Positions 52,227-61,592 of a stretch of DNA of 64,000 bases are shown piece by piece. The stretch comes from Variovorax sp. PAMC28562 (GTDB lineage Bacteria > Pseudomonadota > Gammaproteobacteria > Burkholderiales > Burkholderiaceae_C): assembly GCF_014303735.1 (NCBI RefSeq), contig NZ_CP060296.1, positions 879,501 to 943,500 of the forward strand, given 5' to 3'. Position 1 is the stretch's first letter. Every line of letters starts with the position of its first letter. Under the pieces are notes generated by a model. That model was not told where the DNA came from and searched no databases. It saw only the letters and a list, made by a program, of their open reading frames with translations. The translations under genes and the position numbers were made by a program.

Positions 52227-53239
52227 GCGGCCTCCTTCATCGGTTGCTTCTGGGCATGCGCCATCGCTGCATCGCGCACCCACGCGCCGTCGTCCCATGC
52301 TTTCACCCGCGTCGCCAACCGCTCGCGGTTGCACGGCCCATCGCCACCAACGACACGCCAGAACTCGCTCCAGTCGATGGTGCCGTGGTCGTGTGCCTGG
52401 CGCTCTTCGTTCCACTTCAGGTCCGGGTCGGGCAAGGTCACGCCAAGGATGCGCGCCTGCTCGACGGCGGCGTCGATGAACTTCTGCCGCAGGTCGTCGT
52501 TCGAGAAACGCTTGATGCCCCAGCGCATCGATTGCGCCGAGTTGGGGGACTGATCGTCGGGCGGGCCGAACATCATGATCGAAGGCCACCACCAGCGATT
52601 TACCGCGTCTTGCACCATCGCTTTTTGCGCGTCTGTGCCTTGCGTCATCATGGTCAGCAGCGCTTCATAGCCCTGGCGCTGATGGAAGCTTTCTTCGCGG
52701 CAGATGCGGATCATCGCGCGGGCATACGGGGCGTACGAGCAGCGGCAGATCGGCACCTGGTTCATGATCGCCGCGCCGTCGACCAGCCAGCCGATGGTGC
52801 CCATGTCGGCCCACGTCAGCGTCGGGTAGTTGAAGATCGAGCTGTACTTGGCTTTGCCCGTGTGCAGCGCAGCGAACATCTGGTCGCGCGAGGTGCCGAG
52901 CGTCTCTGCCGCAGCGTACAGATAGAGACCGTGACCGCCTTCGTCCTGCACCTTCGCCAGCAAGATCGCCTTTCGCTTCAAGGTCGGCGCGCGCGAGATC
53001 CAGTTGCCTTCGGGCAGCATGCCGACGATCTCCGAATGCGCGTGCTGGCTGATCTGCCGCACCAGCGTCTTGCGGTAATGGTCGGGCATCCAGTCCTTGG
53101 CTTCGATGAAATCGCCGGCATCGATGTGGGCATCGAAGCGCTCTTCGAGGCGCATCTCTTCGGCGGAGCGAATGGCCTTCTTCTTGCCATCGGCATCACT
53201 ACCGTCCTTGCCCATCGTGTCCATCGCTTGCGTGTACAT
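52223..53239 (-). CDS. paaA: PaaA, catalytic subunit of the phenylacetyl-CoA 1,2-epoxidase
   Basis: This 338-residue ferritin-fold subunit holds the di-iron centre that epoxidises the ring of phenylacetyl-CoA. Metal-ligand helices are visible: [20 protein letters not shown] (E-x2-H) and [18 protein letters not shown] (E-x2-H). The start at 53239 (MYTQAM) is preceded by AGGAGACACC, and the normal length supports it. It is 14 bp after paaK. Confidence 0.97.
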   Translation of the reverse strand: MYTQAMDTMGKDGSDADGKKKAIRSAEEMRLEERFDAHIDAGDFIEAKDWMPDHYRKTLVRQISQHAHSEIVGMLPEGNWISRAPTLKRKAILLAKVQDEGGHGLYLYAAAETLGTSRDQMFAALHTGKAKYSSIFNYPTLTWADMGTIGWLVDGAAIMNQVPICRCSYAPYARAMIRICREESFHQRQGYEALLTMMTQGTDAQKAMVQDAVNRWWWPSIMMFGPPDDQSPNSAQSMRWGIKRFSNDDLRQKFIDAAVEQARILGVTLPDPDLKWNEERQAHDHGTIDWSEFWRVVGGDGPCNRERLATRVKAWDDGAWVRDAAMAHAQKQPMKEAA

Positions 53240-53253
53240 GGTGTCTCCTGTGT

Positions 53254-54570
53254 TCAATGTGGGCGCGTATCGACCACGCGCCGCGCCTTGCCGGTTTGAG
53301 TGCGCTCGATGCTGTTCGGATCGAACACGCGCACCTGCGTCGAAATGCCGATCAGCGTCTTCACGCGGTGCTGCACCCACTGCGCGATCGCGCTGCGGTC
53401 GCCTTCGGTGATCGCGCTTCCGGTGGGCTGCAGCTCGCAGTGCACTTCGACTTGGTCGAGCAAGCCGTCGCGGCTCACGTGCACTTGATAGAGGCCCGAC
53501 AGCCGCTCGTGCGCGAGCACGATTTCTTCGACCTGCGTCGGGAATACGTTGACGCCGCGAATGATCATCATGTCGTCGCTCCGCCCGACGATCTTGCCCA
53601 TGCGGCGGAAGGATCGCGAGGTCGGCGGCAGCAGCCGGGTGAGGTCACGCGTGCGGTAGCGGATGACGGGCATCGCCTCTTTGGTGAGCGAGGTGAAGAC
53701 CAGCTCGCCCTCTTCGCCATCGGGCAACAACTCGCCGGTGTCGGGGTCGATGATCTCAGGGTAGAAGTGGTCTTCCCACACCACCGGACCATCCTTGCTT
53801 TCGATGCACTCGCTTGCGACACCGGGGCCCATCACTTCTGACAGACCATAGATATCGACAGCGTCGATGCCGGCCTTGTTCTCGATGTCGTGACGCATCG
53901 CTTCGGTCCACGGCTCGGCGCCGAAGATCCCGATCTTGAGGCCGCTGCTGCGCGGATCGACGCCCTGGCGTACGAACTCTTCCATGATCACCTGCATGTA
54001 GCTGGGCGTCACCATGATGATGTCGGGCTTGAAGTCGCGGATGAGCTGCACCTGTTTTTCAGTCTGCCCGCCCGACATCGGGATGACGGTGCAACCGGCC
54101 CGCTCGGCCCCGTAGTGCGCACCCAGGCCGCCGGTGAAAAGGCCGTATCCGTAGGCGACATGGATCATGTCGCCGGCCCGGCCACCGGCCGCACGAATCG
54201 AGCGCGCGACCAGGTCGGCCCAGATGTCGATGTCGTTCTTCGTGTAGCCGACCACCGTCGGTTTGCCGGTCGTGCCCGAGGACGCATGGATGCGCGCGAC
54301 CTGTGCGCGCGGCACCGCGAACATGCCGAACGGGTAGTTGTCGCGCAGGTCGCCCTTCACCGTGAACGGGAACTTCGCAAGGTCGCTCAGTTGCTTCAGG
54401 TCGCCGGGCTTCACGCCCTCGGCGTCGAAGGCTTTGCGGTAGTGCGGCACATGGTCGTAGGCGCGTTGCAGCGTCGCCTGCATGCGCTGCAACTGCAGCG
54501 CGACGATCTCGTCGCGGCTGGCGGTTTCGATGGGCGACAGGTCGCCGGGTTCGGGGCGCTTCGCGGTCAT
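53254..54570 (-). CDS. paaK: Phenylacetate-CoA ligase
   Basis: This 438-residue adenylate-forming enzyme activates phenylacetate to phenylacetyl-CoA with ATP. It has the ATP motif SSGTTGKPT (about 95-103), [17 protein letters not shown], the [10 protein letters not shown] block and the C-terminal [16 protein letters not shown]. Length is typical. It overlaps paaI by 4 bp. Confidence 0.97.
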   Translation of the reverse strand: MTAKRPEPGDLSPIETASRDEIVALQLQRMQATLQRAYDHVPHYRKAFDAEGVKPGDLKQLSDLAKFPFTVKGDLRDNYPFGMFAVPRAQVARIHASSGTTGKPTVVGYTKNDIDIWADLVARSIRAAGGRAGDMIHVAYGYGLFTGGLGAHYGAERAGCTVIPMSGGQTEKQVQLIRDFKPDIIMVTPSYMQVIMEEFVRQGVDPRSSGLKIGIFGAEPWTEAMRHDIENKAGIDAVDIYGLSEVMGPGVASECIESKDGPVVWEDHFYPEIIDPDTGELLPDGEEGELVFTSLTKEAMPVIRYRTRDLTRLLPPTSRSFRRMGKIVGRSDDMMIIRGVNVFPTQVEEIVLAHERLSGLYQVHVSRDGLLDQVEVHCELQPTGSAITEGDRSAIAQWVQHRVKTLIGISTQVRVFDPNSIERTQTGKARRVVDTRPH

Positions 54571-55061
54571 GGGGCGTCTCCCGCAGCGGCCACGGTTTCG
54601 GGCGCGGTCGCTGTTGCGATCGGCTTTACCGCTGGCCTGCCTTTCAGGGTGTGCGAGCGGCCGCGGAACACCGCGATGCGCTCACCGCGCTGGTTGGTCA
54701 CTTCGGTGTCGTAGACGCCGGTACGGCCGCTCTTGGAAATCTCGATGCAGCTTGCCGTGAGCTGGTCGCCTTGCCGCGCCGGCGCGATGAAGTCGATGCC
54801 GAACGACGATGCCACCGTGAGCTCGTCGTACGAGTTGCAAGCGAAGGCGAAAGCCGAATCAGCGAGCGTTGCGATAAAGCCACCGTGGCAGGTGTCGTGG
54901 CCATTGAGCATGTCTTCGCGCACACGCATCGCCAGCGTGGCCGCGCCGGGCGCAATGGCGAGCACGGCCATGCCCAATGTGCGGGTCGCGCGGTCGCGGC
55001 GCAACATGCCCTCGGCCACGCGCTCGGCGGTTTGCTGCGGTGTCGGCTGCAACGTTGGCAT
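54567..55061 (-). CDS. paaI: PaaI, hydroxyphenylacetyl-CoA thioesterase
   Basis: This 164-residue hotdog thioesterase has the PaaI signature NGHDTCHGGFIATLADSAFAFA around residues 53-74 (abbreviated here) with the catalytic Asp, and SYDELTVASSFGIDFIAPA. It clears dead-end CoA esters and returns free CoA. A 25-residue Ala/Thr-rich C-terminal tail is extra. It is 3 bp after paaG. Confidence 0.94.
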   Translation of the reverse strand: MPTLQPTPQQTAERVAEGMLRRDRATRTLGMAVLAIAPGAATLAMRVREDMLNGHDTCHGGFIATLADSAFAFACNSYDELTVASSFGIDFIAPARQGDQLTASCIEISKSGRTGVYDTEVTNQRGERIAVFRGRSHTLKGRPAVKPIATATAPETVAAAGDAP

Positions 55062-55064
55062 GCT

Positions 55065-55847
55065 TCAGCGATCGGTGAAGCGCGGCGCGCGCTTGTTGCG
55101 GAAAGCGTCGACGCCTTCGAGGTAATCGTGCGCGGCGCCGAAGCGGCTTTGCAGCTGCGCTTCGTTGGCGAGCGCACCGGCCAGATTCATGTCTTGCGCT
55201 GCCGACAGCGCTTGTCGCGTCGCGACCAACGCCTGCGTCGGCATGCCGGCGAGGCGCGTCGCCAAGGCGGTGACGGTGTCGACGAGCGCAGCGTCTTCGA
55301 CGCATTGCCAGATCATTCCCATCGTGGCGGCTTCGGCAGCCGGCACCTTGTCGCCGAGCATCGCAAGTCCGAGCGCACGCGCATGGCCTACCAAGCGCGG
55401 CAGCAGCCACGTGCCGCCGGTGTCGGGCACGAGGCCGATCTTCGAGAACGCCTGGATGAAGCTGGCCGAGCGCGCCGCGATCACGAAGTCGCAGCAAAGC
55501 GCGAGGTTGGCGCCGGCACCCGCCGCGACGCCGTTGACGGCTGCGATCACCGGCACAGGCATGGCGCGGATACGTTCGACCAGTGGCGCGTAAGTGCCGG
55601 TGATCAGCTGGCCGAGGTCTTTGCCGGGCGCAGCCATCGGATCGCTCAGATCCTGCCCGGCGCAGAAGCCGCGTCCAGCGCCGGTGATGACGACGCAACG
55701 CACATCGGCATCGTCGGCCGCAGCGTTCAGCGCAGCAATCAGCTCGGCGTGCATGGTGGTGGTGAAGCTGTTCATCGCGGCCGGACGGCTGAGCGTCAGC
55801 GTGGCGATCGCGCCGCTTCGGGCTGCAAGTATCGAAGGCTCCGTCAT
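55065..55847 (-). CDS. paaG: PaaG, 1,2-epoxyphenylacetyl-CoA isomerase
   Basis: This 260-residue crotonase-fold enzyme turns the ring epoxide into the oxepin form. It has the oxyanion-hole segments GAGRGFCAGQDLSD (about 56-69) and NGVAAGAGANLAL, and SKIGLVPDTGGTWLLPRLVG with the catalytic Asp. It is the first gene of the leftward paa unit, with a PaaR-like box 36 bp upstream. Confidence 0.95.
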   Translation of the reverse strand: MTEPSILAARSGAIATLTLSRPAAMNSFTTTMHAELIAALNAAADDADVRCVVITGAGRGFCAGQDLSDPMAAPGKDLGQLITGTYAPLVERIRAMPVPVIAAVNGVAAGAGANLALCCDFVIAARSASFIQAFSKIGLVPDTGGTWLLPRLVGHARALGLAMLGDKVPAAEAATMGMIWQCVEDAALVDTVTALATRLAGMPTQALVATRQALSAAQDMNLAGALANEAQLQSRFGAAHDYLEGVDAFRNKRAPRFTDR

Positions 55848-55880
55848 CGTGGTGTGTCTCCATCGCTCGGCAAAACACTA

Positions 55881-55909
55881 TTGACCGACCGTTCGGTAGA
55901 TTTTAAGAT
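55881..55909 (+). promoter_or_regulatory. Putative sigma-70 promoter for paaY-paaR
   Basis: TTGACC (55881-55886) and TAAGAT (55904-55909) are spaced by 17 bp and face paaY, 70 bp upstream of its ATG. The -35 matches 5 of 6 and the -10 matches 4 of 6. The PaaR-like palindrome lies between them. Confidence 0.45.
55884..55897. promoter_or_regulatory. Putative PaaR operator
   Basis: ACCGACCGTTCGGT is a palindrome with ACCGA/TCGGT arms, matching the ACCGnnCGGT style known for TetR-type PaaR sites in betaproteobacteria. It lies between the divergent paaG and paaY genes and overlaps a candidate promoter, so PaaR could block both directions. Confidence 0.7.
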
Positions 55910-55978
55910 TCGTCGATCGGGTGGCGCAAGCCCTCGCCATCGCATTGACGTCGGTGCAAACCCTGAGGAGACAAAAAC

Positions 55979-56593
55979 ATGCCCTGCTATGCCATCGAAG
56001 GCGTCGTGCCCGTGGTCGATGCGACCGCCTACGTGCACCCGACCGCCGTGCTCATCGGCGACGTGATCGTGGGCCCGGGGTGCTACGTCGGGCCGCTGGC
56101 CAGCTTGCGCGGCGACTTCGGCCGCATCGTGATGAAGACCGGCTCCAACGTGCAGGACACCTGCGTGGTGCACGGCTTTCCGCTGCAGGACACGGTGATC
56201 GAAGAGAACGGCCACATCGGCCACGGCGCGGTGTTGCACAGCTGCATCGTGCGGCGCGATGCGCTGGTCGGCATGAACGCGGTGGTGATGGACGAGGCCG
56301 AAGTCGGTGAAGCATCCTTCGTCGCGGCCTGCGCTTTCGTCCCTGCCGGCATGAAGATTCCGCCGCGCAGCCTGGTCGCCGGCATGCCGGCCAAGGTCAA
56401 GCGCGAACTGAGCGACGCCGAGATCGCCTGGAAACTCGAAGGCACCCTGACCTATCAGGCGCTCGCGCGCCGCTGCCTCGCCAGCCTGGTCGAAGTACAG
56501 CCGCTCACCGTCGTCGAACCCAACCGGCCGACCGTTCAGCGCTCATCCGTTCGCTCGCTGGTCGACACCAAGCGCAGCGCAAAAGCGGACTGA
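55979..56593 (+). CDS. paaY: PaaY, hexapeptide-repeat thioesterase (gamma-carbonic-anhydrase-like)
   Basis: This 204-residue left-handed beta-helix protein has hexapeptide repeats through residues 15-160 and the three metal-site histidines in [10 protein letters not shown] and [13 protein letters not shown]. PaaY hydrolyses the toxic 2-hydroxycyclohepta-1,4,6-triene-1-formyl-CoA side product. GAGGAGACAAAAAC precedes the ATG, a strong ribosome-binding site. paaR follows 4 bp later. Confidence 0.94.
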   Translation: MPCYAIEGVVPVVDATAYVHPTAVLIGDVIVGPGCYVGPLASLRGDFGRIVMKTGSNVQDTCVVHGFPLQDTVIEENGHIGHGAVLHSCIVRRDALVGMNAVVMDEAEVGEASFVAACAFVPAGMKIPPRSLVAGMPAKVKRELSDAEIAWKLEGTLTYQALARRCLASLVEVQPLTVVEPNRPTVQRSSVRSLVDTKRSAKAD

Positions 56594-56597
56594 CCCG

Positions 56598-57227
56598 ATG
56601 GCACGCGGAAGAGCCGCCAACTACGACGACCAGCGCGACATGATCCTGGCGCGCGCGGCCGGCTTGTTCGCGCAGCGCGGCTATCCGTCGACGTCGATGA
56701 ACCAGGTGGCCGAGGCCTGTGGGCTGTCGAAGGCGACGCTGTATCACTACTACCGCGACAAATACACGCTGCTCGTCAGCATTGCGGACGACCACGTGTC
56801 GCGACTGGCGGCACTGGTGGAAGACGAAGCCAGCCTGGCGCTGCAGGGCGAAGCGCGCTTGCGGCACTTCATCCAGCGCATCGTCGCGGAATATGCCGAT
56901 GCGCAGGACGCGCACCGCGTGCTGACCGAAGACGTCAAGTTCCTGGAGCCGACCGACCGCGAGCGCGTGCTCGGCAAGGAGCGCAAGGTGGTCGCAGGCT
57001 TTGCCAAGGCGGTAGCCGAAATGCGCGCCGACAAACCCGGTGCGCCGCTTTCGAAGCCGCTCACCATGCTGCTCTTCGGCATGATCAACTGGATGTTCAC
57101 CTGGATGAAGCCGGGCGGCGACCTCGACCATGCGGCGATGGGGCCGATCGTGGCGGATCTGTTCATCGGCGGCCTCGGTGCGGTCGCTGCGCCGGGGTCG
57201 CCGGTGAACGTCAGGCCGGCTTCATGA
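56598..57227 (+). CDS. paaR: TetR-family regulator PaaR
   Basis: This 209-residue regulator has a TetR HTH (ILARAAGLFAQRGYPSTSMNQVAEACGLSKATLYHYYRDK at about 16-55, quoted in part: CGLSKATLYHYYRDK) and a helical ligand domain. It matches the betaproteobacterial TetR-type PaaR in size and position, next to paaY. It probably represses paa genes until phenylacetyl-CoA binds. Its 3' end overlaps the convergent DUF1501 gene by 17 bp. Confidence 0.9.
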   Translation: MARGRAANYDDQRDMILARAAGLFAQRGYPSTSMNQVAEACGLSKATLYHYYRDKYTLLVSIADDHVSRLAALVEDEASLALQGEARLRHFIQRIVAEYADAQDAHRVLTEDVKFLEPTDRERVLGKERKVVAGFAKAVAEMRADKPGAPLSKPLTMLLFGMINWMFTWMKPGGDLDHAAMGPIVADLFIGGLGAVAAPGSPVNVRPAS

Positions 57228-58701
57228 AGCCGACATCGCGCGGGTAGGTGTAGGTCGTGCCGTTCACCACCAGCGTATTGCCGTTGAAGTTCTTCAAGTT
57301 GGGGAGGATGTCGAGCAGTTGCGCATCGTTCAGGCCGAACCACTTGCCCATGGTCGCGCCGTACTGATCGACCGAGGTGGTCGGGATCAAGCGGCCCTGG
57401 CCGACGTGGCCTTCGTAGCCGTCGAGCGTGGAGGTGTTGTTGATGCTCACTGGTGGCGGCGCACCGTAGATCATGTTGCCTTTGACCGCGCCGCCGACCA
57501 CGAAGTGGTGGTTGCCCCAACCATGGTCGGCGCCGTCGCCGTTCGATGCGAGCGTGCGGCCGAAATCGGATGCTGTGAAGGCAGTGACCTTGTCGCCGAG
57601 GTTTTCGGCAACCATCGCCGCATGAAAGCTGGCCATGGCGTCGCTCACTTGCTTCAACAACGGCGCCTGGTTGTTGATCAGGTTGTCGTGCAGGTCGAAG
57701 CCGCCCGTCGACACCATGAACACCTGGCGCTTGGCACCCGTCGTAGCGCGTCCGCGAATCAGGCGCGCCACCATGGCGAGTTGGTTGCCGAGGTTGGTGG
57801 GCGGCACCGGAAACGTCCCGGCGGCATAGGGCAGTGCGATGGCGGTCGTCACCGTGCCTTCAGCCTCCACCGCGCGCTTGGTGACTTTGTTGTATTCGTT
57901 CTCGAGCTTGTGCGTGCGGGTTTGTTGGGTCAGCGCCTGCATCGCAGACTTGACCGTAGCCGAGCCGTACAAAGTGGTGCCAGAGGCCGGACTCACACTG
58001 TTGATGCGCACGGCACCGCCGCTGCTCACCTGGTATTGCAGCGCACTGTCGCCCGACAAAAACACCGCATTGCCTGAGACCGAAATGCAGGTGAAGAGCG
58101 AGTTGCTGTTCCGCCCGAGCACCAGGTCGCCGATGTTGCCGCCCCAGCCGACCGTCGAGCCTTCGGGCGACGACGATTGCCATGTCGACTGCTGGTCATT
58201 GTGCGAGAAGAGCTTGGGCGGTTGCGGGTACACCTTCTTGTTGCTGTTGTTGAAGGTGGCGCGGCTGAGCGGCACGACCAGCGGTCCGACGTTGAGTTGA
58301 ACCGCCGCGTTGCCGGCATCGAACAAGCCTTTCATCGCCGTCATCGATGGGTGCAATGCGTATTGGCGGCCATTCGTCAGCGCCTGCGTCGGGCTGAGCG
58401 CCGTCGCAGCGAGATCGGCCTTGGCGATCGCGATGCCACCGGCCGACTGAACGCCGCCACGGATGGTGCTGTACTTGCCGTAGCTGTCGTCGTCGTAGGT
58501 GACGACGGTGTTGGCGTAGTCGCAGCCGCCGTACAAAAACACGCAGACAAGCGCCTTGTAGTCGGTGGCCGTCTGCGCAGCGGCCTCACCCATTGTGGCC
58601 AGGCTGAGCGCGAACGGCATGGCGGTGCCGGCCAACGCCAGGGAACTGGAACGCTTCAGAAATGCGCGGCGCGAATGGCCCTTGGGGTCGATGTAGTGCA
58701 T
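57211..58701 (-). CDS. DUF1501 family exported protein
   Basis: This 496-residue protein has a Tat signal (GHSRRAFLKRSSSLAL, residues 8-23) ending near AAAQ. DUF1501 is a sulfatase/alkaline-phosphatase-like fold: LVCVFLYGGCDYANTVV, the SHNDQQSTWQSSSPEGS block and ASDFGRTLASNGDGADHGWG near the C-terminus, which carries metal-type Asp and His. It is usually paired with a DUF1800 gene, as here (7-bp gap). It is probably a periplasmic or surface protein; function unknown. Confidence 0.9.
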   Translation of the reverse strand: MHYIDPKGHSRRAFLKRSSSLALAGTAMPFALSLATMGEAAAQTATDYKALVCVFLYGGCDYANTVVTYDDDSYGKYSTIRGGVQSAGGIAIAKADLAATALSPTQALTNGRQYALHPSMTAMKGLFDAGNAAVQLNVGPLVVPLSRATFNNSNKKVYPQPPKLFSHNDQQSTWQSSSPEGSTVGWGGNIGDLVLGRNSNSLFTCISVSGNAVFLSGDSALQYQVSSGGAVRINSVSPASGTTLYGSATVKSAMQALTQQTRTHKLENEYNKVTKRAVEAEGTVTTAIALPYAAGTFPVPPTNLGNQLAMVARLIRGRATTGAKRQVFMVSTGGFDLHDNLINNQAPLLKQVSDAMASFHAAMVAENLGDKVTAFTASDFGRTLASNGDGADHGWGNHHFVVGGAVKGNMIYGAPPPVSINNTSTLDGYEGHVGQGRLIPTTSVDQYGATMGKWFGLNDAQLLDILPNLKNFNGNTLVVNGTTYTYPRDVGFMKPA

Positions 58702-58708
58702 GGGGCGC

Positions 58709-60583
58709 CTATTTCTGGATCAGGTATTCGGGGGAGGCCAGCACCATCAAAATCGCCGCGTAGATGCGGTTGTTCTTCAGGGTGTCGTTGGTGCTGCCGG
58801 CCGGGATGGGCGGCGTCGCGAGTGCATTGGTGATCAACGCCACCGTGGCTGCTGAAAGCTGGTTGGCGCACATCACGAGGTTGAGCCGGCGCACGAGTGC
58901 GGCTGCATCGAACACCAGCGATTTTTCGACCGTGTAGCTCGCACTCACATCCTTGGTGTCGTAACCGTTCTGCAGGATGTTCTGCATGTAGTTGAGGTAC
59001 CCGCCGACGCTGGTCTCGTTGACCAACTGGAACTCCGGCGCGACCTTGCCTTCACTGGCCAGCACCGTCGACGGCGGCACATAACCGGGCCTGAAAAAAT
59101 TGAACACCGAAGGCGAGCGCAGCGGGCTCTGGCCGAGCCGATTGGCCGCATCCGTGGTGTTGTCGACTTTCCAGGTGTCCTTGACCGAGGTCACGCCGAA
59201 GCTGCGTGCCCATTGCACGAGGCGCAGCATCGGTTCGCGCAGGCGGCCGAAGTTGGGGTCGGTCAGACCGGCCGGGCTGCGTGCTTCGTTATCGAGCAAC
59301 ACGGCAGCGAAGACGCTCTTCATGTCGCCACGAACACCGGCACCGTTGTCGGCGAACACGGCCGCGACGCGTGCGATGTAGGCCGCGCTCGGGTTGCTGG
59401 TAATGAGCCGCTCGATCAGCTGCTTGCAGATGAAGGGCGCGGTGTTCGGATGATTGGTCAGCGTGTCGAGCGCCGTCTTCAGTGAAGCGGCACCCTTGGT
59501 ACCGGCCGCGATCGTGGTGCCGAGAAAGTTCGACGCCATCGTCGAATGGTTGTTTTCGGTCAACACCATGGGCCGTTGGGTCCACTGGTTGCTTTCGATC
59601 GTGTAGGTCTGGCCCGGTGGCGCGAAGGCGCCTTTTTCGGCCGTCTTGATGTCGAGGTCGTAGCCGGTGAAGACCCGCGCGATGTTGGTCACGTCGTCTT
59701 GCGTGTAAGTGTCGAGCGGCGTGCCGTCGGCCGCGCGCTTGATGCTGCCGTCGGCATTGAGCTGATACAGCCCCAGCGTCATCAACTGCATGACTTCGCG
59801 GCCAAAGTTTTCATCGGGCTGGCGACCGGACGAATTCTCTTTCATGTTGCCGCGCGTGTTGAGGTAGAAGCCCATCGCCGGATTCAGCGTGATGTCTTCG
59901 AGCAGCTTGCGGAAATTGGTGGTCACGCTTGCGACCATCGTGTCCCAGTACTGCGCCATCATCGTGTCGGGCCAGCTCGATCCGATGTCATTGGCCGACA
60001 CCACGAAGATCTCGGAGAAGACCATCGCCATGCGCTTGCGGAACCCGTCCGGTGACGACATGAGCTGGTTCCAGATCATGTTGTCGGTGTAGGCCGTGTT
60101 GTAAGGCTTGCTGGCGAGCCATTGCCAGCCGGTTTGCGATGGCGCGAGGTCGGCCTGCTCGCCGATCCAGGTCAGGTAGCCCTTCGCGCGGACCGCCGCG
60201 ATGTCGGTTTCCGTCGCCGAGAACTGCGCCTGCAACAAGAAGCGCGCAGCCTCGTCGTCGGTCTTGGCGGTGGTGTAGATGTAGGTGCCGGCGGTCGGCG
60301 TGTTTTGCAATGCGGTGAGAGACCCGGCCGCGACCTGGGTGCTTCCGGTCGAGGTGGCTCCGTTGGTGCCACCGGCGGCCAGAAAGGCAGCGCCACTGCT
60401 GCCTCCACCGCCGCCACCGCCGCATGCGGCGAGAGCCGCCGCGGCCGCCAGTGCCGCCGTCAGCGAGAGCCGGCTGCCGTGTCCGGCTTCGCTGGGTGTG
60501 CTGCCAGAACTTTCGTTTGACGAAAGGGCGCGCGTTGTCTCTTCGGTCGCGATTTCGCGACCGGTCTGCAAGTCTTCGACCAT
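58709..60583 (-). CDS. DUF1800 family lipoprotein
   Basis: This 624-residue protein starts at 60583 behind GAGGAAACCC. Residues 38-54 form a hydrophobic segment ending in a lipobox LAAC (C54), followed by nine glycines. The DUF1800 domain spans about 95-610: EAARFLLQAQFSATETDI, LNPAMGFYLNTRGNMK, PDENFGREVMQLMTLGLYQL, and a late LRSPSVFNFFRPGYVPP. The 37-residue stretch before the hydrophobic core is unusually long for a lipoprotein. It is first in a two-gene unit with DUF1501. Function unknown, surface-linked. Confidence 0.88.
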   Translation of the reverse strand: MVEDLQTGREIATEETTRALSSNESSGSTPSEAGHGSRLSLTAALAAAAALAACGGGGGGGSSGAAFLAAGGTNGATSTGSTQVAAGSLTALQNTPTAGTYIYTTAKTDDEAARFLLQAQFSATETDIAAVRAKGYLTWIGEQADLAPSQTGWQWLASKPYNTAYTDNMIWNQLMSSPDGFRKRMAMVFSEIFVVSANDIGSSWPDTMMAQYWDTMVASVTTNFRKLLEDITLNPAMGFYLNTRGNMKENSSGRQPDENFGREVMQLMTLGLYQLNADGSIKRAADGTPLDTYTQDDVTNIARVFTGYDLDIKTAEKGAFAPPGQTYTIESNQWTQRPMVLTENNHSTMASNFLGTTIAAGTKGAASLKTALDTLTNHPNTAPFICKQLIERLITSNPSAAYIARVAAVFADNGAGVRGDMKSVFAAVLLDNEARSPAGLTDPNFGRLREPMLRLVQWARSFGVTSVKDTWKVDNTTDAANRLGQSPLRSPSVFNFFRPGYVPPSTVLASEGKVAPEFQLVNETSVGGYLNYMQNILQNGYDTKDVSASYTVEKSLVFDAAALVRRLNLVMCANQLSAATVALITNALATPPIPAGSTNDTLKNNRIYAAILMVLASPEYLIQK

Positions 60584-60699
60584 GGGTTTCCTCGTCCTCG
60601 ACGCTGTTGCGTCACTCCGCTCAAGGCAAATGCCGTGCCCGACCATGGGTGGGCCACCGGAACTCTAAAGGACGTCTGTAGGACAAGGACTGTAAGAAA

Positions 60700-60720
60700 A
60701 TGTGACTTTTTTCGTCACAT
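60700..60720. promoter_or_regulatory. 7-bp inverted repeat upstream of the DUF1800-DUF1501 unit
   Basis: ATGTGAC and GTCACAT flank a 7-base T-rich spacer. The site lies 117 bp before the DUF1800 start and 39 bp after the pyrF stop. It resembles a CRP-type TGTGA/TCACA pair but with 9 rather than 6 bases between, so the binding protein is unclear. It could also be a weak hairpin. Confidence 0.35.
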
Positions 60721-60758
60721 CGATACAACTCGACATTGCGCGTGCCGAAAAATGTCGG

Positions 60759-61583
60759 TCAGTTTTTGGCCGCTTCGAGCGCGTTTCGGGTCTGCAGGGC
60801 GACAGCCCTTGCCGCCGCCGCAAAGTCGTCTTTGTCAGAGGCGTAACAGATTGCGCGCGACGAATTGACGACGATCGGCGCATCGCTTCGCCAACCTGCG
60901 CGGACAGTTGCAACGGCGTCACCGCCTTGGGCTCCTACGCCCGGGATAAGTAACGGAACCGTCGGCGCTAAAGCACGCACGCGTTCTATTTCTGCCGGGT
61001 ACGTCGCGCCGACGACAAGGCCGAGTTGTCCGTTCAAATTCCATGGACCTTGCGCGAGCCGTGCAACGTGTTCATACAAAAAAGGTTCTCCTTTTATGCC
61101 GGCGAGCCGCTGGCCCTGCAGATCGGCACCGCCCGGGTTGCTCGTTCGGCACAGCAAAAAGGCGCCTTTGCCGTCGTGCCGGAGATACGGCTCGACCGAA
61201 TCGAATCCCATAAAAGGCGACAACGTGACCGCATCCGCGCCGTAACGCTCGAAAGCCTCACGCGCATATTGCTCAGCGGTCGAGCCGATGTCGCCACGCT
61301 TGGCGTCGAGGATGACCGGGACATGCGGCACGTTGCGGCGCAAGTGCTCCATCAACTGCTCGAGCTGGCCTTCGGCGCGGTGCGAGGCAAAGTAGGCGAT
61401 CTGCGGCTTGAAGGCGATCGCCAAGTCGGCAGTGGCATCGACGATGCGGGCGCAAAAGTCGTAGATTTTGCTGGCGTCGCCTTTGAGGCCTGCCGGAAAG
61501 CGGGCCGGCTCCGGATCGAGACCAACGCACAGGAGCGAGCCGTTCTGGCGCTCGGCGGCGCGCAACTTGTCGAGAAATGTCAT
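60759..61583 (-). CDS. pyrF: Orotidine 5'-phosphate decarboxylase
   Basis: This 274-residue enzyme makes UMP from OMP. It is the longer type-2 form: [13 protein letters not shown] at the N-terminus, [17 protein letters not shown], and the catalytic [10 protein letters not shown]. The phosphate-loop PGVGAQGGD and NSSRAI follow. It is 9 bp after the UDG-like gene. Confidence 0.96.
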   Translation of the reverse strand: MTFLDKLRAAERQNGSLLCVGLDPEPARFPAGLKGDASKIYDFCARIVDATADLAIAFKPQIAYFASHRAEGQLEQLMEHLRRNVPHVPVILDAKRGDIGSTAEQYAREAFERYGADAVTLSPFMGFDSVEPYLRHDGKGAFLLCRTSNPGGADLQGQRLAGIKGEPFLYEHVARLAQGPWNLNGQLGLVVGATYPAEIERVRALAPTVPLLIPGVGAQGGDAVATVRAGWRSDAPIVVNSSRAICYASDKDDFAAAARAVALQTRNALEAAKN

Positions 61584-61592
61584 GGGCCGATT

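Noticed and set aside
60700..60720. CRP-type binding site TGTGA/TCACA
   Set aside because: The half-sites are 9 bases apart, not 6, so it does not fit the CRP spacing; kept only as an inverted repeat.
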